Source of the DNA: Burkholderiales bacterium
GTDB taxonomy: Bacteria > Pseudomonadota > Gammaproteobacteria > Burkholderiales > Burkholderiaceae_C
Reading direction: 5' to 3'
NCBI GenBank assembly: GCA_013044035.1
Contig: JABEVE010000004.1
Coordinates: 71,588-135,587 of the forward strand
DNA length: 64,000 nucleotides
Below, in pieces: positions 22,906 to 31,100 of this stretch (positions within the stretch are counted from its first letter, which is position 1; every line of letters starts with the position of its first letter). The notes beneath the pieces are model-generated. The model was not told the origin of the DNA. It saw nothing but the letters and a program-made list of their open reading frames with translations, and ran no database searches. The translations under genes and the position numbers were made by a program.

Positions 22906-24345
22906 TCAAAGCTGAGGCGTCGGCAGGACATCGGCCGGATCGCGCTGCAGCCAGATGCGCAGCATCAAGCCACCGCCCTTGGCATTGCTGATCTCCAGCC
23001 GGCCCGCCATGCGGGCGATGGTGCGATCGACGATGGCCAGACCCAGCCCGGTGCCTTTCGCGGCGGTGCGCGCCTCGTTACCACGGAAAAACGGTCGGGT
23101 GAGCAGGGGTAGATGCTCGCTGGTGACGCCGGGGCCGTGGTCGCGCACGCTCAGGCAGACCTCGTTGCGGCGCTTGCTGATGCCGATGTCCAGTTCGACC
23201 CGGTTGCTGCCGGGTGTTCGACCGTAGCGCCTGGCGTTCTCGATCAGATTCACGATGATGCGCTGCAACTCCAGAGGGTCGGCCAGGGCCAAGGCCTCAG
23301 CGTTGCTCGGCATGCGGATGCGCAAATCGGCATCCTTGCTGTAGTCCGCAACGATCTTGGTCACCAGATCGGGCAGGTCCACGCTTTCGCGTACTGGACT
23401 GGCGGTGCGTGCGTACTCCATGAACTTGCTGATGATCGAGTCCGCCTGTTCGATGTCGGCAATGATGTCCTGCCGTGACTGGGGATCAGGAACGCTCAGT
23501 TCGGCCTCGAGGCGCAAACGTGCAAGCGGAGTGCGGATGTCGTGGGAAATGCCGGCCAGCATCAAGGCCCGGTCCCGGTCGATTTCCTGCAGCGCGCGCG
23601 CCATACGGTTGAAGCCTCGATTGACTTCACGGATTTCCTGTGTGCCCGAGGTCTCGTTGAGTTGTTGCGAAAAATCGCCTTCACGCACCGAGGCCGTGGC
23701 GATGCTCAAGTCGCGCAACGGACGATTGATGAAACGCGCGATGATGGCCGCACCGATCATCGCCAGCAACGTTGCCAGGACACCCCAGATGATCCAGGCT
23801 TCACCCAGCGAGGGATCTATGCGCGAGCGGTCGAGCAACAACCAATAGTCGCTGTGCTCGATGCGAAAACCGATCCACAGCCCGGAGCGGCCGTTCACCA
23901 CGTCGGCAAAATCCAGTTTTTCGTGCAGACGCTGATCGACCGAAGCCGTCAGGCGACGGGTGAAATCCGTGTGCGCCATCGGTGTCCACTGGTCGCTGGG
24001 TTCGCGCGGATAGATGTAGATGTCCTCGCGCTTGACCAACTCGTCGAGCAGGGCCGTGCGATATTCGGGCGCCGCGTGCACCAGTGCGATGCGGGTGAGG
24101 TCGATGAGGCTGGTGATCTGGCGTGAGGTCTGTTCCACCTGAGGCCCGAGTTGCAGCACACGAAAGCTCTGGAACCACCCCGCCAGACTGGCCAGCACCA
24201 GAAGCACGATGAGGAAAAACGTGCGCCAGTAGAGACGGCCGGACAGCCCGCCGAACACCCGCCAAGCCAGGCTCGGCTTGTCCAGATTGGCCGGGCCGGG
24301 ATTGAGCGGGGATTGGGGAGGTGGCGCGGGAGCGTCGGCACTCAT
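22906..24345 (-). CDS. envZ: EnvZ-like sensor histidine kinase
   Basis: TM-periplasmic-TM, HAMP, MLAGISHDIRTPLARLRLEAEL (H box), NLIENARRYG, GTGLGLAIVDRTIARMAG. Confidence 0.88.
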   Translation of the reverse strand: MSADAPAPPPQSPLNPGPANLDKPSLAWRVFGGLSGRLYWRTFFLIVLLVLASLAGWFQSFRVLQLGPQVEQTSRQITSLIDLTRIALVHAAPEYRTALLDELVKREDIYIYPREPSDQWTPMAHTDFTRRLTASVDQRLHEKLDFADVVNGRSGLWIGFRIEHSDYWLLLDRSRIDPSLGEAWIIWGVLATLLAMIGAAIIARFINRPLRDLSIATASVREGDFSQQLNETSGTQEIREVNRGFNRMARALQEIDRDRALMLAGISHDIRTPLARLRLEAELSVPDPQSRQDIIADIEQADSIISKFMEYARTASPVRESVDLPDLVTKIVADYSKDADLRIRMPSNAEALALADPLELQRIIVNLIENARRYGRTPGSNRVELDIGISKRRNEVCLSVRDHGPGVTSEHLPLLTRPFFRGNEARTAAKGTGLGLAIVDRTIARMAGRLEISNAKGGGLMLRIWLQRDPADVLPTPQL

Positions 24346-24471
24346 GTTGACAAACTGCAGGGCCGAGAGGTGCCGAGACGGAGCAGGCCTTGCGCTCCCT
24401 GGGGGAAGCCGCACGCGGACTGCAGCGGGCTCACGCCGGCGTCAGCGCTGGTCAGGCCGGATGGGCGGAAT

Positions 24472-25200
24472 TCAGGCGTCCTTGGTGTCGGGCACGAACA
24501 CATAGCCCACGCCCCACACGGTCTGGATGTAGCGCGGATGCGCGGGGTCGATCTCGACGATCTTGCGCAGGCGCGAGATGGCGACGTCCAGGCTGCGGTC
24601 GAAGGCCTCGTAGTCGCGGCCGCGGGCCAGCTCAGCCAGGCGGTCGCGCGACAGCGGCTGGCGTGGGTGGCGCACCAGCGCCTTGAGCATGGCGAATTCG
24701 CCTGTGGTCAGGCTGATGAGTTCACCCTCGCGCGAGAGTTCGCGCCGGGCGAGATCGAGGCTGAAGGGGCCGAATAACACGGTTTCGTCGTCGCGCGCCG
24801 GGGCGCCGGGCAACTCGGGGTTGGGCTGGCGACGCAGCACGGCGCTGATGCGGGCAAGCAGTTCGCGCGGGTTGAAGGGTTTGGGCAGGTAGTCGTCGGC
24901 ACCCACTTCGAGGCCGATGATGCGGTCCACGTCTTCGCCTTTGGCGGTGAGCATGATGATGGGGGTGAAATCCTTCGACGAGCGCATGCGCTTGCAGACG
25001 GTGAGGCCGTCCTCACCGGGCAGCATGAGGTCGAGCACGATGAGATCAAAGCGCTCCTTGACCATCACCCGAGACATCGCCTTGGCGTCTTCGGCGACGA
25101 ACACCTCGTAGTTTTCCTGGGCCAGATAGCGTCGCAGCAGGTCGCGGATGCGGGCATCGTCGTCGACCACGAGGATCTTCTTGGGTTTGTCTTGTTGCAT
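24472..25200 (-). CDS. ompR: OmpR family response regulator
   Basis: KILVVDDDARIRDLLRRYLAQENYEVFVAEDAKAM…DLIVLDLMLPGEDGL…RFIQTVWGVGYVFVP-type winged-helix end. Confidence 0.92.
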   Translation of the reverse strand: MQQDKPKKILVVDDDARIRDLLRRYLAQENYEVFVAEDAKAMSRVMVKERFDLIVLDLMLPGEDGLTVCKRMRSSKDFTPIIMLTAKGEDVDRIIGLEVGADDYLPKPFNPRELLARISAVLRRQPNPELPGAPARDDETVLFGPFSLDLARRELSREGELISLTTGEFAMLKALVRHPRQPLSRDRLAELARGRDYEAFDRSLDVAISRLRKIVEIDPAHPRYIQTVWGVGYVFVPDTKDA

Positions 25201-25281
25201 GGCGGGATGGTCAGTAGGTTGGAACGCGGTGCACGTTGGGACAGAGTGGTGCCCGGAAACGACGACGGCTTTGTTGTGGCG

Positions 25282-27129
25282 TCAAATGTAACTGTGTTGC
25301 TCATGGGTCGACAAGTTCCCCGGCCCGTGCATGAACTGCAGCGACGCCAGATGGGCATAGAGGCCGCCACGTGCCATCAGCTCGGCATGGTTGCCGATGT
25401 CGACGATGCGGCCGCGCTCCAGCACCACGATGCGATCGGCGCGCTGCACCGTGGCCAGGCGGTGGGCGATGACGAGGGTGGTGCGGCCCTGCATGGCTTG
25501 CTCCAGCGCGGCCTGCACGGCGCGTTCGCTTTGCGCGTCCAGCGCGCTGGTGGCTTCGTCCAGCAGCAGCAGCGGGGCGTTTTTCAGGATGGCGCGGGCG
25601 ATGCTCAAGCGCTGGCGCTGACCGCCCGAAAGCCGCACGCCGCGCTCACCCAGATAGGTGTTGTAGCCCTGCGGCAATTCGCGGATGAAGCCATCGGCCT
25701 GCGCGGCGCGCGCGGCTTGCATGACATCGTGCTCGCTGGCCTCGGGCCTGCCGTAGCGAATGTTGTCGAGTGCACTCGCGGAGAAAATCACCGCATCCTG
25801 TGGCACCAGGCCGATGCGCTCGCGCAGCGCGGCAAGGTCGGCGTGATCGACCCGCACACCGTCCACGCTGACCGCGCCGTGCTGCACGTCGTAAAAGCGC
25901 AGCAGCAGCTGCAGCACCGTGGTCTTGCCGGCGCCGCTGGGGCCGACCAGGGCCACGGTTTCGCCCGGTTCCACCAGCAGCGAAAAATCGTCCAGCGCCG
26001 GTTGTTCCGGGCGCGATGGGTAGGTGAAGCGCACATGGGCAAACTGCACGGCGGAGCCGCCTTGCGACGCCGGCAGCGCCTGCGGCTGGGGTGGATTGGC
26101 CACAGGCGAGCGCTCGGCCAGCAGTTCCATCAACCGTTCGGTGGCGCCGGCGGCACGCAGCAAGTCACCGAACACCTCCGAGAGCGATGCGGCGGAGCCA
26201 GCCACCAGGCCGATGTAAAGCACCGTTTGCCCCAGGGTGCCTGCGCTCATGCGGCCTTCGACCACGGCCACTGTGCCCTGGTACAGGCCATAGATGAGTG
26301 CGCCGAACAGGGCGACGATGACAAAGGCGGTGAGCAGCGCGCGCATGCGGCTGCGCCGTATCGCGGTGGTGAAAGCATCCTCCGCGGCCTGGCTGAAACG
26401 GCGTGATTCGTCGGGTTCGCGCCCATAGCTTTGGACCGTGGGAATCGCGTTGAGCACCTCGGCGGCGATGGCGCTGGAATCGGCGATGCGGTCCTGACTG
26501 GCGCGCGACAGGCGCCGCACGCGGCGGCCGATGGTGACCGCGGGGAACACCACCAGCAGGATGACGGCCACCACGCTCAGCATCAGGCGCGGGCTGGTGG
26601 CAACCAGCATGGTCATGCCGCCGAGGAACACCACGCTGTTGCGCAGGCCCATCGACAGGCTGGAGCCGACCACGGTCTGCACCAGCGTGGTGTCGGTGGT
26701 CAGGCGCGACAGCACCTCGCCGGTTTGCGTGTGTTCGAAGAACTGCGGCGATTGCGTCAGCACGTGGCCGTAGACCCGACTGCGCAAATCAGCCGTGACA
26801 CGCTCGCCCAGCCAGCTCACCATGTAGTAGCGCGCTGCCGAGAACATGCCCAGCAGCACCGCCAAGCCGAACAGCGCGACGAAATGAATGCCGAGGCCGC
26901 CGCGGCTGGCGTTGGTCGAGGGGTGCAGCAGGCCGCCGTCGATCAGCCAGCGCAAAGCCAGTGGAAAACTCAGGGTACTGCCGGCGGCCAGCAGCAAAAA
27001 CACCAGGGCCAGCGCAATGCGGCCGCGATAAGGCCGCAGGAAGGGCAGTAACTGCTGCAGCGGGCCCAAGCTGCGCGGACCCGCTTGTGCCGGCGAGCTC
27101 GACAGGATGCTGGTGGGAGCGTCAGCCAT
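25282..27129 (-). CDS. ABC exporter (TM-NBD fusion, MsbA/multidrug-like)
   Basis: 6 TM; VALVGPSGAGKTTVLQLLLRFYD, VRLSGGQRQRLSIARAILKNAPLLLLDEATSALD. Confidence 0.9.
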   Translation of the reverse strand: MADAPTSILSSSPAQAGPRSLGPLQQLLPFLRPYRGRIALALVFLLLAAGSTLSFPLALRWLIDGGLLHPSTNASRGGLGIHFVALFGLAVLLGMFSAARYYMVSWLGERVTADLRSRVYGHVLTQSPQFFEHTQTGEVLSRLTTDTTLVQTVVGSSLSMGLRNSVVFLGGMTMLVATSPRLMLSVVAVILLVVFPAVTIGRRVRRLSRASQDRIADSSAIAAEVLNAIPTVQSYGREPDESRRFSQAAEDAFTTAIRRSRMRALLTAFVIVALFGALIYGLYQGTVAVVEGRMSAGTLGQTVLYIGLVAGSAASLSEVFGDLLRAAGATERLMELLAERSPVANPPQPQALPASQGGSAVQFAHVRFTYPSRPEQPALDDFSLLVEPGETVALVGPSGAGKTTVLQLLLRFYDVQHGAVSVDGVRVDHADLAALRERIGLVPQDAVIFSASALDNIRYGRPEASEHDVMQAARAAQADGFIRELPQGYNTYLGERGVRLSGGQRQRLSIARAILKNAPLLLLDEATSALDAQSERAVQAALEQAMQGRTTLVIAHRLATVQRADRIVVLERGRIVDIGNHAELMARGGLYAHLASLQFMHGPGNLSTHEQHSYI

Positions 27130-27251
27130 GCATCATCGTAGGCCCTGAACGGTGGCGTGAGCAGGCGCCAATCCGAAAGACGTTGCGCCGCAGGCGGCGG
27201 GATGTTGCCTGACGCAAGGTGTGAGCACGCGCCGACGGGTGTCCTTGGTGC

Positions 27252-27947
27252 TCAAACCTGCACCTGATCAAACGCCTTGTAGGTGCGGCCCATCCAGATT
27301 TTGACCCGCTGGCGCTCCATCAGTCCGAGACCGTTGCCAGAGGGGTCTGGCAGGTTCACGGACGCCCAGAAGCTGGTGTTGTGAGCGTCGATTTTCTGAA
27401 TCGTCGAGTCCTGCAGATGGCGCAGACCGATGACGCGAGCGCCGAGGTCTTCCGCACGGGCTCGTAGGCCCGAGGCTTCGAGGATATCGAAGCGGTCGCC
27501 GCGCACTTCGTTGAGCACCAGCACCAACTGCACGCGTCCGCCGAACTGGCCGAGGAGTGCCCGCAGCAGGTCAACCGAGTCCCGCCCCGAATCCATCACA
27601 TGCCAGTACACGAGCGACATGCCCAGGTCGTCCCGCATGTCCAGCAGGCCGGAATCCTCGATCCAGCGAACCAGGAACTGGTGGGTCTGAGCCGCGAGAT
27701 CGACCAGAATGCGTCGGTCCGGTTGCTCCATCGCGGCATCGACGATGCGGTCCAGGCTTTCGTAGCGGTCGATGATGACCGGCGAGGCGTAGTCAGCATA
27801 AAAACGCAATAACGCACCATGTGACTTGTCGGTGTCGAAACCGATGAAAGGCAGGTGGCGGTCGATCATGTACTGGGCGAGCAGGCGCGAGACCAGTGAT
27901 TTGCCGACGCCGCCTTTTTCGCCGCCGATGAAATGCAGTCTGCTCAT
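27252..27947 (-). CDS. Orphan ParA/MinD-like P-loop ATPase
   Basis: MSRLHFIGGEKGGVGKSLVSRLLAQYMIDRHLPFIGFDTDKSHGALLRFYADYA; deviant Walker A GEKGGVGKS; no parB nearby. Confidence 0.78.
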   Translation of the reverse strand: MSRLHFIGGEKGGVGKSLVSRLLAQYMIDRHLPFIGFDTDKSHGALLRFYADYASPVIIDRYESLDRIVDAAMEQPDRRILVDLAAQTHQFLVRWIEDSGLLDMRDDLGMSLVYWHVMDSGRDSVDLLRALLGQFGGRVQLVLVLNEVRGDRFDILEASGLRARAEDLGARVIGLRHLQDSTIQKIDAHNTSFWASVNLPDPSGNGLGLMERQRVKIWMGRTYKAFDQVQV

Positions 27948-28176
27948 GTCGGTCTCCCGTTTCGATGGATGTAAGAACGGTATGAAGCTTGCCGAGGATG
28001 TACGCGGCAGATCGCGCAATGCAACGCTGCAGCACGCCATTGCGACGCATTGTTGCACTGCATGATGCAAGGCTAGCCTAGCACGCAAAGCGCGATTGTG
28101 ACCGTGGGGAATCCTGTCGGCCAGCGCCATTTCCCCCGGGCTGCACGCGCCGGCAGCGGCTGCGTATAGTGATGTG

Positions 28177-31100
28177 ATGACCGCACGCGACACTTCTCAG
28201 CCGATCCCAGCCCCCACTGCCCTGCACATCGAAGGGGCGCGGCAGAACAACCTGAAAAACCTGGATCTGCGTATCCCGCTGGGACAGATCGTCGTCGTCA
28301 CAGGGGTTTCAGGCTCGGGCAAGAGCTCACTGGTCTTCGACACGGTGTATGCCGAGGGCCAGCGGCGCTATGTCGAAACCTTTTCACCCTACGCCCGCCA
28401 GTTCCTCGACCGCATGGACCGGCCGCAGGTCGATCGCATCGACGGCATCCTGCCCGCGATCGCCATCGACCAGACCAACCCGGTGCGCACCTCGCGCTCC
28501 ACCGTGGGGACCATGACTGAACTGGCCGACCACCTCAAACTCCTGTTCGCCCGCTCCAGCCGGCTGCAGTGTCGCCAGTGCGGCGCCGAGGTGAGGCGCG
28601 AATCCCCGGCCAGCATCGCCGCCGACGTCCAGTGTCGTGCCGCGCTCGCCGGCGACCCGCGGCTGGTGCTGACATTTCCCGTCACCATTCCCGCCGGCCT
28701 GCCGCAGGACATGGTGCTGCAAGGCCTGGGCGCCCAGGGCTACACCCGCGTGCACCGCCGCGACGGCGATGTGCTGCACATGGTGCAGGATCGCTTTCGC
28801 GCCGCCAACGTCGAGGCGCCGCGGTTGATGGAGGCCGTCGAGGCCGCGCTCCGCCTGGGGCAGGGCCGTATGGCGGTCTGGCCGGTGGTGGACGATGATG
28901 CCGCCGAGTCCGGAAGTTGCTGGCGTTACTCCTCCGACCTGCATTGTGCGCATTGCGACATCGCCTACCGCGATGCCAGTCCTGGCCTGTTCAGCTTCAA
29001 CTCGCCGGTCGGTGCTTGCGAAACCTGTCGCGGCTTCGGCCGCACGCTCGGGTTGGATTGGGGGCTGGTGATTCCGGACGGACGCAAGAGCCTGAAACAG
29101 GGTGCCGTCAAACCCTGGCAGACCACCAGCTTCAAGGACGCGCAAAAAGACCTGGAGCGCCACGCCCCGGCCGCCGGCGTGCGGCTGGACGCGCCCTGGG
29201 CCGAACTCACCGCCGACGAGCGCCATTGGGTGCTGGAAGGCGACCCTGACTGGAAAGGCAGCTGGACCAAGCAGTATTTCGGCGTGCGGCGGTTTTTCGA
29301 GTGGCTGGAAACCCGCACCTACAAGATGCACGTGCGCGTGCTGCTATCCAAATACCGCAGCAGCAGTCCATGCCCCGCCTGTGGCGGCGCGCGTCTCAAG
29401 CTCGACGGTCTGCTCTGGCGCGTGGGCGGCCGGGAGGAGGCCGACGCTGCCCTGGCTGACCGGCCCCGTTTTCGGCCACAGGGCGTGTACTGGTCCGACG
29501 CTGTTGCGACGCAACTCCCCGGCCTGTGCCTGCACGACGTGATGCAGTTGCCGGTGGCGCGCGCCCATGCCTTTTTCGTCGCGATGGAGCACGATCCCGG
29601 TGCCGATGCCGCAACGCGACTGCTGCTCGACGAGATTCGCGCCCGGCTGCGTTACCTGCTGGACGTCGGGCTGGGCTATCTCACGCTCGATCGGCAGTCG
29701 CGCACGCTCTCGGGCGGCGAGGTGCAGCGCATCAACCTCACCACCGCCCTGGGCACCTCGCTGACGCAAACTCTGTTCGTGCTCGACGAGCCCTCCATCG
29801 GCCTGCACCCGCGCGACCTGCACCGGCTCAACGCCGTGATGCAGGACTTGAAGCGCGCCGGCAATTCTTTGCTGGTGGTCGAACACGATCCGCAGGTGAT
29901 GCTCGCCGCCGACCATCTACTGGAGCTTGGCCCTGGCGCTGGCGAGCATGGCGGCCACGTCGTGTACCAGGGCGATCTCGCCGGCTTGCGCGCCGCCGCC
30001 ACGCTGACGGGCGCCTATCTGCGTGGCGAACGGCGGGTCCAGCCCGACCGCGCGCCACGCCGTATCGCGGTGGACGCCACCGGCCGGCTCATCGCGCCGC
30101 GCCTCATTCTGGAAGGCGCGCGAGAACACAACCTGCGCGACATCACGGCCGAATTCCCGCTGCGGGCGCTGGTCAGCGTCACCGGGGTGTCGGGTTGCGG
30201 CAAGTCCACGCTGATGGGTGACGTGCTTTTTCCCGCCCTGGCACGCGCATTGGGCAAGACCGCTCCCGAACCCGGCGCACACGACCGCCTCCTGGGCGCC
30301 GAGCAGGTGGCCGACGTGGTGCTGGTCGATCAGTCCTCCATGGGCAAGACGGCGCGATCCAACCCGGTGAGTTTCGTTGGCGCCTTCGACGCATTGCGCA
30401 AGCGCTTCGCCGCGCTGCCCGAGGCGCAGAGGCGTGGCTACAGCGCCGGCAACTTCAGCTTCAACAGCGGCGACGGCCGTTGCCCCGCGTGCGGCGGTTC
30501 GGGCTTCGAGCATGTAGAAATGCAGTTCCTCTCCGACGTGTACTTGCGCTGCGCCGACTGTGATGGCCGCCGCTTTCGTGCCGAAGTGCTGGAGGTCAAG
30601 CTCGATCTGCCTGACGGCCGCAGCCTGAGCATGGCCGACCTGCTCGAACTCACCGTGGCCGAGGCCCTGGCCGCCTTCGCCAAGGAGCGCGACCTGATGC
30701 CGGGCCTGAAGGCACTGCAGTCAGTGGGCCTGGATTACCTGCGTCTGGGCCAGCCCACGCCCACGCTCTCGGGCGGCGAGGCGCAGCGACTCAAGCTCGC
30801 CGCATTTCTGGCCGAGGCACGCAAAACGGCCGGGCGCGGTGCGCGCAAAGGCAGCCTGTTCCTGCTCGACGAGCCCACCACCGGGCTGCATTTCGACGAC
30901 ATCGCCAAGCTGTTGCGCGCCCTGCATGAACTGGTTGACGCTGGCCACACCGTGGTGCTGATCGAGCACAATCTGGACGTGATCGCCGCCAGCGACTGGG
31001 TCATCGACCTCGGCCCCGAAGGTGGTGATGCTGGCGGGCGGATTGTCGTCGCCGGCCCGCCGAGTGCAGTGCAAGCCTGCACCGTATCGCACACCGGGCA

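Noticed and set aside
25192-26406. 404-aa plus-strand ORF over the ABC exporter
   Set aside because: Shadow ORF; the minus-strand exporter has intact Walker A and LSGGQ motifs.
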